A DNA stretch of 64,000 bases from Paulownia fortunei (lineage: Eukaryota; Streptophyta; Magnoliopsida; Lamiales; Paulowniaceae), in contig CM033120.1 of the NCBI GenBank assembly GCA_019321725.1, positions 14,972,278-15,036,277 of the forward strand, in the 5' to 3' direction. The position numbers were made by a program, and so were the translations under genes. The notes under the pieces are model-generated. The model saw nothing but the letters and a program-made list of their open reading frames with translations. It searched no databases and was not told where the DNA came from. Positions within the stretch are counted from its first letter, which is position 1. Every line of letters starts with the position of its first letter. Of this stretch, positions 47,330 through 59,093 are shown in pieces.

Positions 47330-50135
47330 TTAGAGAACAGGGCATCCTTTAACCGCCACCCCAGGGACCGTGGGGCACTTAGCCAAAGGACAATGGTCGT
47401 CGGCGTCCAAACCCCACCAACTGGGACCTGAAACATCGTAGGATTGCAGCGTGAAGTAAAGAAGCACTCCCAAGAATGCAATTCCAGCATTAAGCGCCGC
47501 AGCCAAAACGTAAGCATGCCTAGCCCACCATTTCTTGTGCACCCTGAAGACATAAATGTTGAAGAAGATGCCAGCAATCCCCCACATTATGTAGTTCACG
47601 GCTCTGGCTGGTGGCATACTCATTGTGGATCCCAAGATAAGGGGCACGTTGATCAGCTGAATCCATTTCTTCTCAGGGTATTTGCGGCCAAGCAGATAAG
47701 CCGGTATGGGTGCCACAGCACCTCCCAGGAACCACCAGTTGATTTGTCCATAAACACCCTGGCTAGTGAACATTCGAAGTGGCCCGATGACCCCCCATAT
47801 GATGGAAGCATTGTAGAATACATCGTCACCAGGGCAAGTCCAGGGGCTCCCATCTGGTAGCAAAGATGGATCGCAAATGTGCTCGATTGTTGTGAGGAGC
47901 CACCAAGATGTGTTGAAGCAGACAGAAGATGCAACTACCGTTCCCACTAACTGCAATTTGTTTGATAAAAGAAAGTCATGATAACATCGTTTTGATTGAT
48001 GATGAATAAAGTTAAATTGAACTTTGCAAACCTGAGCAATGAACATGGATTTGGGAGGGATCTTCATGTAGTGACCTAATTTGAAATCACTTAGGAAACC
48101 AAGTGCTTGTGACATGCTTATGTAGCCATAAGTCTTGAAAGCTACATTCGCAAGAGGTCTCCCCGGGTAAATGTAACCAATAATCATCTCAGTGATAATG
48201 TTCAACCCCATTTGCTGCACAAGATTTTCATAAACGGAATTAGCTACCTGGAAAGAGACATTTTGGAACTGGTCGGCAAAACTATTAGTAGAGTCTGATC
48301 AGTACCTGGTTTGTCGTGGCTTGTATTATGCCGACTGGTAAAGTGAAGAACAAAGCCATTATACAGGCCATTATAAGCCCCCACCATGGGAGTTGGAGCT
48401 GTTTGTTAAAACCTTCACATGCCCACAGAGAAAGGCCAAACACTACAAGAAGAATGATGTAAAACCACCAGTTTGGCACTGTTTCATAGTTCTTCTTCAT
48501 TATTCTTGTGTGCACGTCCGGTTTTCCATGCAGGTTGTTCTTTGCTTTGCTCCATAGTGACAAAATTGTTCTGATTACAATTTGTTTCATCATCAGTACA
48601 AGTCAACTAAAAAAAAATAAAAAAATCTTGCTAATTTAACTATACCAGATCACTTACTTTCCATGATAAAGAGCAACATGTGTAATGGTAGCTGCCAGGG
48701 TAGCAAAGCCAATGCCGTAAGTGAAGGCAAAGAAAACACTAAGGTGTAGTTTGCTGTAACTTTGATATCCGGCCATGTCGAGGTTGAAAGTGTCGGAGTT
48801 GAGAACACGTGAGATGTTATAAGGTTGGCCGTTTTGATCAAACGTGTGGGATGAAAAGATTGGGAATTTCTTGGCATTATAAACATTGTTGAAATAAGTT
48901 AATGGTGTCATGACATACATGACTAAGAAAAAGCCAACAAGGCAGTTAACAATAGCGAAGCCGGGAGTAGATATGGGATTGCCTATGAAGCTCACAGTGG
49001 CCCAGTCCAAGGCAAACGAACCGATTCCCATCCCGTGCAGACCTGAGCCGAGTTGTTGTGGGAATATGGAATCCTTCCAGATCAAACAGAGGACAGAAAT
49101 GGCAGATATTGAAGGGGCGAAGTAGGCTGGAACTACGTAGTATGCGAAGCTTGACACGAACACCACAAGAAAGAATTGCAGCCGCGATAGCCCTCCCTTT
49201 GGTCTCACTTCTTTTTCGTGCAATGCTCTGCAATCAAAGGGAAGAAAAAAAGAGTTATACTCCATTATTGTTGCTTGTTTTTTGAAAGAAAGGACAATGC
49301 TAGAGACAACACCTGAATAGAGACACTGCAATCATGTTTTCAGGCCACCACATATAGGGGGAGTCCACCAGGATTTTCCTAAATATACCGGCCCAGCCAT
49401 AACCAAGCATCTGAAAGTATATCAACAAATCAAGACATTTTCTACCATTATCCCAACATAGAATGACCCTTATAGAACAGGACCAGAAATCATCTCCTAT
49501 AATGTGTGTACCTGAGTAGTTTGAACTAACAACCAGGCAGCAACTGGATGTAGCTCCCGGTGGTAGAAGGCCTTGACAATTGTTACAATACCAACAGCAT
49601 AAACACCCGAGGATCCGCAGCTGGCGAATATGGTGATCAAGACATGTTCTTTAAGATTGAAAGGCCCTGGATTAAACGAGAATGACCAGTTTGTCAACGG
49701 CACGGTAAACGTCCTCGTGGGCAGAACTTTTGCCATGAACTTCCCCATTGGAAGAGTAACAATTTGTGCAGTCACAGCCGAAATGTAGAGGCTGTTCTGG
49801 CGGTAGCCGAAGAACTGGTTCACAAATGCTAGCATAACGCACGACATTAGGCCAAGACACCATGTCCTGAACGTCAGGACCGGCAGCGACGGATCATCAG
49901 TCGGCGGCACAGTCAACCGTACCTGCTCAATTGGGCAATCGTTCTCTTCATCCCCATCTGCATATCCACTCCACATGATTAGTATTCATCAAATAGTCGC
50001 CATTATTATAGCTTATATACCCAATAAAAAATTCCAAAAAAATAAAGTACTACCCTCGATTTCAAGATTCGTGTGAGGCTTCTTCTCCGGTGACTCGTCG
50101 CCTTTAAGAACTGGTTCACCATTGCGGCCGGCCAT
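47330..50135 (-). CDS. OPT: Oligopeptide transporter, OPT family, copy C (7 exons, 754 aa)
   Basis: Exons on the minus strand are 50054-50135, 49512-49957, 49313-49410, 48658-49227, 48306-48570, 48032-48214 and 47330-47950, all in phase, giving 754 residues. The NPG motif ([19 protein letters not shown]), the [12 protein letters not shown] stretch and [11 protein letters not shown] are present, as are the many hydrophobic helices and the Cys-rich end ([18 protein letters not shown]). The N-terminus is [20 protein letters not shown], slightly longer than in copies A and B. Intron 1 is only 96 bp and lacks the inverted-repeat element, so it probably shows the ancestral state. Copy C is the proximal and probably oldest intact member of the array; its 3' third was donated to copy B. 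It should be a plasma-membrane peptide or metal-chelate importer with unknown substrate. Confidence 0.95.
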
Positions 50136-50211
50136 TCTTAGCTTGATATTCAGGCTAGCAAACAAAACAAATATTTCGACTCCCTCAATGGAAGTGGGCA
50201 TACGTCTTGGT

Positions 50212-50219
50212 CCTTATAT
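50212..50219 (-). promoter_or_regulatory. TATA box of OPT copy C
   Basis: TATATAAG on the minus strand about 80 bp upstream of the start codon at 50135, matching copies A and B in position although the surrounding promoter has diverged. Confidence 0.6.
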
Positions 50220-50538
50220 ACTGCATTGTTTGGTTCCCTTTGAATTTCCACCACCTTCATTCACGGAAGCCATTAATGGCTGTTAATACTTTCTAAATAC
50301 GGTGAAGAGTTGCCTATATTCACGCTATGGAAACTTGACCAGAAATGAATATGAATATGGTTTGAGATGTGGACAATATTCTGACTGTTGTTTTACAAAG
50401 GAATGTTTCGTTTCTTTTCATGGTTAAGAATCATGTTTGGTCGATACTATGGGAATCTCTTTCCTTAGCTTCACTGATTCGCCCGCTACATTAGGACATT
50501 ACTTCATATAATCCCTCACCACAATTTAATTTCCTGTT

Positions 50539-50560
50539 TATATATATATATATATATATT
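50539..50560. repeat. (TA)n microsatellite
   Basis: Pure TA run about 330 bp upstream of the OPT copy C TATA box. Confidence 0.9.
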
Positions 50561-52040
50561 TTTTCTGGTATATAAAAATGAGTACAAAGAAAAACTAACC
50601 TGTTTATAAGAAGTAATATTTGTTTGTTTTTTTTAGTATTTGAATCAGTCCATGAAAATAATTGATACATCCACATAATGGAATCCTAAAACGTAGATAT
50701 GCCACAAAAAATATAAGAAGACAAATGCATTAAAAAAAATTCTTCAAAATCAAATGTTGTAGTATTGCTAAAAATACAATAGAAGCATAATATAATCATT
50801 TGCATTTAGAGTAATATTTTGACTCCTTAATGCTTGGAGGGTGTAATAAACTGGCAAAATTTGCCCAAAAACTCACTTGAACCAGATCAAATTGACTTGT
50901 ACCGTGGGTATTATTTCTTGTGTACTCCTATTTGAGGAAATACTCTTTTATGAAGGATTAAATTTCTGTGCTGCTCCTCCTATGTAATTCATCACGGCTT
51001 CAAACTTCATGTTCACTGTGAGATAAATATATATTGATCATTATATAAAATTGATTTATTTCACAAATAACGTATCATACGTTAGAATACAAATGAATAA
51101 AAAAAATATATGTCTAATTATTAACAACTAAAAAACTTTGAAATTCCAACATTGGATCATGAAATAGCTGTTATTCTATAACAGTATTTGTGTCATCATG
51201 TGCAAACTTTTATCTTTATTGCATATTCAAAATAAAATTTAATTATTTTTAACTGTTGTTTCATCCCACTGGAAGGAGGAAATTATAGATAGGGGGGTGG
51301 AATATTTCACTTGACTAGGGCAATTTCAATAAGCAGTATGACTTAAGTCTTTTAACCAATTTTATATGTGTAAAAAAGAATATAAGAGCAAATTTGGGGA
51401 TATGCCCAACTAAAAAGTTGAGGATTTCTTCAATTTAAAACTACATTTATAATATTTATTTCTGAAATGAAATTACTAATAATCTAACTAGGATTGGAAA
51501 GAATGTGAAATGTCAAAAGTTCAATTCAACCATTTGAGCAAACTCCAACTCAAACATAAATTAAAAAAAAAAAACTATAAATCACATATAATAAAAAAAA
51601 AATTCAAAAATAAGTGAATTTGATCTTTGTCTGTTATATTAAACTAAATGCAATGTTTAAATTCAGTAAAATCATTCAAGTCTTGTCAAACAAATGCAGA
51701 CATTAAATTCAGTAAAATTAGTAAAGTTAGGGAGCAGATAAAAAATATATACAATTCATACATTTTTATTTCGGTCATAATCCAAAATAATTTTTATCTT
51801 CATTTTTTATATTTATTTGTTCTTATCAATGTCATCATATTATCCCTAACTCAATCTAATTTAAATATTTGGGAGGTTTTGAAGATCGGGTAGTCGATTA
51901 ATTCTTAGTGGACCCCAAACCGAGCAATATTAAGTATTCTTTATTCAATATTTTTAATATTAACACTAATTAAAAAAGCGGATTATAATTAGTTACATAT
52001 CAGAATCCATATCCTGGGTAGAGTGGCAATCTCGTAATTG

Positions 52041-53063
52041 TCCTAATCTCCCAAGAACATAACCGTCCATCCACACTCTTTTTCGTTTTCGGACCCAAGC
52101 CTTAAACCCTTCTCCGCCCCTCATTTATAAAGAAGAAAAACCCCTCTTATTTTTCCCTGTATTTTCCTCTGCAGTTTTTCCGAGCCCTAATCGAACCTCT
52201 TAAAAAAATCTTCTTTTTTTTTTCAACAACAAAATACACCACTCTCTTCTCTAAATACTCCACCGCCGACCTCTACTCCGAGCCGCGGCCGAAACTCTTT
52301 CTCTGTTCTTTTCATTATTCAACGAGTAAGTTCTGAACTTTGTGAGTTGCTGATTGTTTATTTTCATTTATTTTCCTTTTTTTGGTCTGCGGAGGCGCCT
52401 AGTATGAGCTGCTGAAAAAAAAAAGGGTAGGATGGAGAACGGTTACAGGAAGGACATGGAGAAAAAGAGGTTAACTTGGAAGCTCCCAAAAGGGGTCTAA
52501 TGTTTTGGGGAATGTTGTGAAATCAGTTGCAATTTAGCTTGCATGAATCAATGAAAAAATAATTGTTATATAAAAAATCACAAGAGATTGCGGGACTTTT
52601 ATGAACTTGTCATTTTCTTCAATGTTCATGTTGGGGTAGCTTTTTTCATCTAAATGTTGGTCACTTCTTGTGAAAACATTGAGCACAGTACAATACGAGA
52701 CGATAGAATGCAATGGGATAGATGGTAGAGGGCTGCCTGTATAGAAATTTAGTTTTTTGGGATTAATGAAGTAAGTGTGTGTTGTAGTGTGCATATATAC
52801 TTATAATTTTTGGTTTAGGTGAGGCTTCATGAACATTTTATGGTGAATTGAAATTACATTTAAATGGTTGATCCGGTCAACTCTCCATCATCTATCTGAG
52901 TATTCATAGTTTATTTCTTTACAAAAGCAACTGTAGGAAGCTTTTGTTTTTTAACATAACAAAACATGAAGAAGAGAAGTCTGTTGCCTTTAGTGCACAA
53001 TTCAATTATTATCTTCTCAGTTGCACTAGTTAAATAGTTTTTGGGTCTTATGCATACAGTTCA
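52041..53063 (+). promoter_or_regulatory. NOP2 promoter, leader exon and 5' untranslated intron
   Basis: CATTTATAAAGAAG near 52122 is a plausible TATA element. A CT-rich leader follows, ending AACGAG/gtaagt at 52326, and the exon resumes at 53060 after gcatacag, four bases before the ATG. A telo-box-like AAACCCTT lies near 52095, as is common in promoters of ribosome-biogenesis genes. Confidence 0.5.
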
Positions 53064-56000
53064 ATGGCTGGTCCTAAACTCAGTAAGAAAAAGGGCGCTA
53101 GGGCGTTAAATCCTCCTCCCAGGAAGAAGCAAAAAGCAGTGTTTACTGTAGAAAAAGAATTAGAGAAAGAGGACTTGCTAAGTGATTCAGATGGCACAGA
53201 TGAGCCTGAAAAGCTCGAAGAATCTGATGAGGAAGAACAAGAAGTGGACTCTAATTCAGAAATCTCGTCAGATGGTGATGATCCATTTGCCAATGATATC
53301 CTCCAAGGAAGTGATGATGAAGGTACTGCCTTCCTTTGTGATTGGACATTTATTATTAGGATCAGTCTCTGTTCTCCTCATTTTATTGTGATGTTTCTTA
53401 TATTTTCTGTTTCAGAGGAGGGTTCTGATGAAGATTCAGATTCTGATGCATCTGATATTGAGAAGAGAGCAAGAGCTATTGATGAGGAAAAGGCACGAGA
53501 AGAAGAAGATGCAGAAGCTGAATTACAGCTTAACATCAAAGAAGAAGCTGATGAGTTCAGATTACCAACTATGGAGGTTCAGTTTATGGACTATTTTGTT
53601 TCTGTGCAAGGTTTAGAAATATTGAATATAATCCAGTTAAAACATTTTGCCATGTTTATTCAAAATTTCTCTTCAATAACATAGGAGCTCGAAGAAGAAG
53701 CGCATAGACCCCCAGATCTTTCCAATCTTCAGAGAAGGATAAAAGAGAGTACGTTTGGCTTAATATGTGTATTTTGTTGGTAGTGTAGATTCCCATAATC
53801 AGAATTTGAGGTTTGGCTATTTTTTCAGTTGTGCGGGTGCTTTCAAATTTTAAGTCTTTGAAGCAAGAGGGGGCGACACGCAAGGATTATGTTGATCAAC
53901 TTAAAATGGATTTAAGTTCTTATTATGGATACAATGAGTTTCTGATTGAAGCTTTGGTTGAGGTTATTTCTTATTCTAAAAACATAACTACTTTTGCCAT
54001 CCCCTTTCTTTTCTTGTTTTTGGATCTCAAGTTGCATTGCTTGTGGGTTTTGTGATTTGCAATCTTTGTTCAGATGTTTCCAGTTGTTGAACTTATGGAA
54101 CTTATTGAAGCTTTTGAGAAGCCTAGGCCTATATGTCTTCGCACAAATACTTTGAAGGTAATATGAAATTTTTAATGCTTTTGGTCTGTGAGCTTTTTTT
54201 GCTAGTGTTCCATTCGCAAACAAGTTGCATGCTGGTGATATTTATCTACTGGAATTTAGACTCGTCGGAGGGACTTGGCTGGTGTTCTTTTAAACAGAGG
54301 AGTCAACCTTGATCCATTAAGCAAATGGTCCAAAGTAAGATTTTGTATGTGTTTGTAGTAATTTGTTATAAGTTATGGGGCTGTGAATATCACATGTTCT
54401 TTTATCCATAATGTTAAAGGATCAATTATAAGATGGGCATACTTGTGATTTTGTAGGTTGGTTTGGTTGTGTATGATTCACAAGTTCCAATTGGGGCCAC
54501 TCCAGAATATATGGCTGGCCATTATATGGTATCTTCAGATCCTAGATTTCCTAGATTAGTTTATTTTTTGCAATAAAACTAATGATTTATTTGCTAACAG
54601 CTTCAAAGTGCAAGCTCTTTTTTGCCCGTAATGGCTCTTGCTCCTCAGGAAAAAGAAAGAATTGTTGACATGGCGTGAGTATTTGTTATTTTTACCATTA
54701 CTGTGCATTTTTTTCTTACTTCTTTCTTTGTTTGTTTTTCCTGTTCTGATGATATGGTTTCAGCAACTCTATTTCTGAACTTTTTTTCTCTTCACAGCAC
54801 TAATTATCTTCTTCTTTTCTTCCCCCTTTTTTGGACCTCCATTTATGTTTACTGAGGTATTCAAGCATTTAGGGGTTCATTTACCCTTATCTCTTCTCTC
54901 ACTCTTCCCCTATTTTTTCATTCTTATCATCTTATGTACCACGCTCATCACCATGATTTAACTATATATCTTAATTTTGTAATGAAGCTTTCATAGACTC
55001 AGTTACCTGAAATTGGATGTCATTGAGGGTGCATGATTTTTTATACATTGCAATAATATTTATCTCGGAATTCATGTATTTATGGTGCAAGTCTGCTGTC
55101 ACTTGCCTTGTATGTTCTTTTCCACCTGATTCAATTGGTGCATCTGCAGGGCTGCTCCTGGTGGTAAAACTACTTATATTGCTGCTCTTATGAAAAATAC
55201 TGGTGAGAAACTGATTTGTAGTTATTCTGACTGGTTTATGATGTATCTACCAAATAGTTTTCTTATCTTATTCTCTGTCATCATCTATGCTTTCTGTAAA
55301 ACTCAAGAGCACCTTATATTGAAGTTCAACTTTTGGTGTCTCCCCCTGTTATGTAAGTCACACAGCCATTCTAAAATAACAACTGCCATTATTATCTATG
55401 GAAAATTTTCAAAATTCATCTACTTTTTTAAAGACAAACAAAAGATCCTATATCTTACTGTTCACACATGTCTTGCATGTAAAAAGTTTAATAAAGTTAT
55501 ATCCAAGCCTATGTGTTGAACACTAATTTTGCTAGCATTTTTACCTTCATACAAAGGCACTTCTGTTATTAGAATAAGGAATTCTTTCTCCTTTTCTCGG
55601 AAACTTATATTATGTATAAAAGTTGGTTTGCCTAAGTTACAAAACTTTTCTACGGTAGCCATTAGTATCTATTATAAAATTGTGCAGTCCATATATGCAT
55701 ACTTTTTGACTCCTTTTACTTATTTTTATTTAGGATCAAAGTCTCATGCCTCATAATATTGTTCTCCTTAACAGCTATATCTGCCCAAAGCATACTGACC
55801 GTTATTAGATGTGCCAAGGTTATATTTTTTTTATGGTTTTACAAGTAACTGATATATAATTTCTCATGAAAAAGGTATCATTTATGCAAATGAGATGAAG
55901 GAGTCAAGACTCAAATCACTCACTGCAAATTTACATCGGATGGGCGTAACAAACACCATAGTTTGTAACTATGATGGGAGGGAGGTGACAATCTTGCCTC

Positions 56001-58496
56001 ATTTTTCCTGATTCTTTTAGAGAGGATTATTGTATCTGTTTTTTTATGTTTATTCGTCTCTGTATTTTATGTTTGTTTGTCTCTGTACTATCACCCCCTT
56101 CTCCCTTGTGTTGCAATATGATTTTTGTCTTTTCTGCATCAACTGCAGCTGCCCAAAGTTCTGGGGAACAACTCAGTGGATAGGGTTTTATTGGATGCCC
56201 CTTGCAGTGGCACTGGGGTATGCAATCAAGCTTAATTTCAAATTGCATGTTGAGCTTCTTTTTAGACACCATAGGAAGAAAATTGATGTAATTTATACTT
56301 GTTGCAGGTTATATCCAAAGATGAGTCTGTGAAAACCTCAAAAAGTGCTTTAGATATACAAAATTCTGCACATCTGCAAAAGGTATGCATCCTTCTTTCC
56401 TGAATTGGGAGAAGTTGCACTTCACCATTCACATGGGAATGAAACCTTTTCTAATGTCCAAGTCCAACATCTAATCATCAGTAATGGAACTTTGAATTAG
56501 CAAAAACTACCTCCTATAATTTATTGCTTCCTTTTAAATTTTGCGGCCCAATGCTGTTCAAGCCATACTAGGTTGTTGTATGCATATGTATTTATTGCCT
56601 CTTCGTCCTATATAAAGTCTCCAAGATAGTAGTACTATATGGAATTTTCTCACTTCAGACGTTAAATAAATTCCTATGAAATACACATAAAAAATCTACT
56701 AGTTAGCACATTCTATTATTAATAAAACATTGGCTTCTTTGTATTACCGAAGGCACTGCTAATTATGTTTTATGCCATTTGGTCGGAATCAAGTATTTCA
56801 CTTGAAGACATTGCTGATGTAATTGGTTATATTGCTTGTCATTAGTCTTTATGGACCAGGGAATATCTCGTAAGCATCCTTTAAAGGAAATTTTCCCTTT
56901 TCAGCTAAGATTTTTCATTTGTTCACTAGTGCTGTGTAAAAAAATGTCATTCTAAGGGATAAGAAGATTGGTAGGAAAAATTATTCATTCAGGCGTTTCC
57001 TGTTAATAGTTATGCCTACAGTTTTGGCTTCTCTTTTCAATGTGGCACAAAATAAGTTTCCTCAAAAATAATTCTTTCTTCTGATGTGATCTTTAACTGT
57101 CAAGTGGCTTCTTATCTAATTCAATAAGGGGCTCAGGAATGGCTGCCTCCATTTTAACAATTTTTTATGTTATTTTTTTTCAAATTTTAATTGCAGGCAG
57201 ATTTTTCTTTAAAAAATATTGTTCCAAAAGGTTATTTATTTCTTTATTATTTTCTTTGGCAGCAATTAATACTTGCAGCAATAGATATGGTGGATGCCAA
57301 CTCAAAATCAGGAGGATACATTGTTTACTCCACATGTTCCATAATGGTTGCAGAGGTTTGTAACTTTTTGACTATCTATTGAATTTCCTAATGCCTTATA
57401 TTTCTTTTTTCTCAAATTTGAAATTTTCAGAACGAAGCTGTCATTGATTATGCACTCAAGAATAGGGATGTAAAACTTGTGCCCTGTGGCCTTGATTTTG
57501 GACGACCAGGGTATTACCTATGACTTATTTGTAGAACGATTAGGACAGTTGGATGATTTGTGATGTGACAATCTTCTATTCTATTCCAGATTCATTCGCT
57601 TCAGAGGGCATCGTTTTCACACCTCTTTGGAGAAGACTAGGCGCTTTTATCCCCATGTTCACAACATGGATGGATTCTTTGTAGCTAAGGTGGGTCTCAT
57701 CCCCAATTCCGCCATTCTGTTTGAATCATTATAACCTGGAGCTGGTCACTTTATTCTATACCTCCTATTTGGGCCTGTTGCGCATAACACTAGTACTTTT
57801 GGCCTAGGTGCACTAGTAACAATGAATTAAAACCACAGCATATTGTGCCACGGTCTTCATTTGTATTCCTACTAAAATGTTTCCTCTTCTATTTAAATAT
57901 TTTGGTGGAAAATATTAATTTTTGGAAATGTACAAACTAATTTCATTGCAGCTGAAGAAAATGAGTAATTTGAAGCAAACTCCACAACAGTCTGAAACTT
58001 TGGGAGAGGTGGAGGAAGCACCTGGGTTGATTGAAAGCAATGACCAAAACAATGTTGAAGGAGATGGTCAGAAGCATCACAAGAAAAATGTTGTTGCCAA
58101 AGAGAATAAAAAATTGAACAATGGCTCTACTAAATTTGGGACAGGAGAAAAAGCATCTGTAAATGAAAAGAGAATGAAAAAGAAAAGGCCTTCCAGGGAG
58201 GAAATTGCAAAAACTAGGTACAATGCTATAGTTTCCTGAATGGATCTCTGCTCATACTTAAGAGACTGTTTTTTGTGTTCTGCAGTGAATTTTGAATGTC
58301 AATATCAATGTGATCAGAGGGGTGAAAATCCACTGCATGCTGTAAGAGGCATAATTTGGGTATTTCATGGTCTTTTTTCTTATTCTTTCTTTTGTTGATT
58401 TGCAGAGAAGAGAAACGACTAGCTTTAAGGGAAGCAAAGAAAAAAGCTAAGACAGAAAGCAGAGCTGCTAGCAGGAAGAGCCAGAGTGTGGATTGA
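53064..58496 (+). CDS. NOP2: NOP2-type 25S rRNA (cytosine-C5) methyltransferase (17 exons, 619 aa)
   Basis: Exons: 53064-53322, 53416-53576, 53685-53748, 53829-53962, 54074-54157, 54260-54334, 54457-54528, 54601-54674, 55150-55202, 55875-55984, 56149-56217, 56308-56382, 57263-57355, 57431-57510, 57590-57689, 57952-58217, 58406-58496. Phases fit throughout; 619 residues. NOP2/NSUN1 proteins (Arabidopsis NOP2A/OLIGOCELLULA2) act in the nucleolus, methylating a cytosine of the large-subunit rRNA and supporting 60S assembly. The N-terminus is basic then strongly acidic, as expected. The RCMT core has the SAM-binding motif AAAPGGKTT near residue 308, DAPCSGTG with Cys about 381, and the catalytic YSTCS with Cys about 435. 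[31 protein letters not shown] ends the core (shown as a family hallmark), followed by a Lys-rich nucleolar tail. A 5' untranslated intron spans 52327-53059. Confidence 0.96.
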
Positions 58497-59093
58497 CTCA
58501 CCCACATCAATTTTATGCACCTGCACCCTGTGGAATGCTGTGAGAGTAATGCCTTTGAGCAATGCAGAAGAGAATAACAGAAGTGGAAGGCAGAAAATAG
58601 CGAAGAAAATGCTCCAGCATTTTCATTGGAGATTGACAACCGATCAGCATTTGGCACTAGTGTGTACAAACTATAAATTAGAACTGCGAGAGCTTGCTTG
58701 CTTGTATTGTTATGATAGCCTTATGCCTAACTGTTGGCAAACTTGCAATTTTGCTCCAAGAGCCACAAAATTTTGTGTTACCAAGGTTATTTATATAATG
58801 CTCCACATTTTTGTAACATGTCAGGATGGATTCAATATTTTGTCATATGCTTGGTCTCGCTTAAGTAAGAAATAACTAGCAGCTGAATTGTCATCCCCTG
58901 TCAGGTTAGAAATGGATCTTTTAATCATCACCCTCCTAGACTACTGTTTTAACCAGAACTGAAGATCTTAACAATAATCATTCATAAAGAGTATCAACCG
59001 CAGTGTTTTTATGAGAATATAAATACATAGCGTATGACCATGTCCCAATGATCGCTAGGCCAAATGGATATGTGCTACCGTAGGACAGTGCCA
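58497..59093. other. Convergent 3' region of NOP2 and the PMD gene
   Basis: The two genes converge here, and the DNA is probably 3' untranslated sequence from both. No separate feature was seen. Confidence 0.5.

Larger units (their letters stand above)
43147..48809 (-). repeat. Tandem duplication unit 2 (5.66 kb)
   Basis: This unit contains the 5' half of OPT copy B, its promoter, and the 3' third of OPT copy C. It directly abuts unit 1, at a constant offset of 5663-5667 bp. The copy B/copy C portion (41.6-43.1 kb against 47.3-48.8 kb) showed no difference that I noticed. Confidence 0.9.
50136..52040. other. OPT copy C promoter and AT-rich intergenic DNA
   Basis: The copy C promoter is at the left. 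The rest is AT-rich with a (TA)n tract at 50539-50560. An open frame at 51648-51893 is low-complexity and not supported as a gene. Confidence 0.5.
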
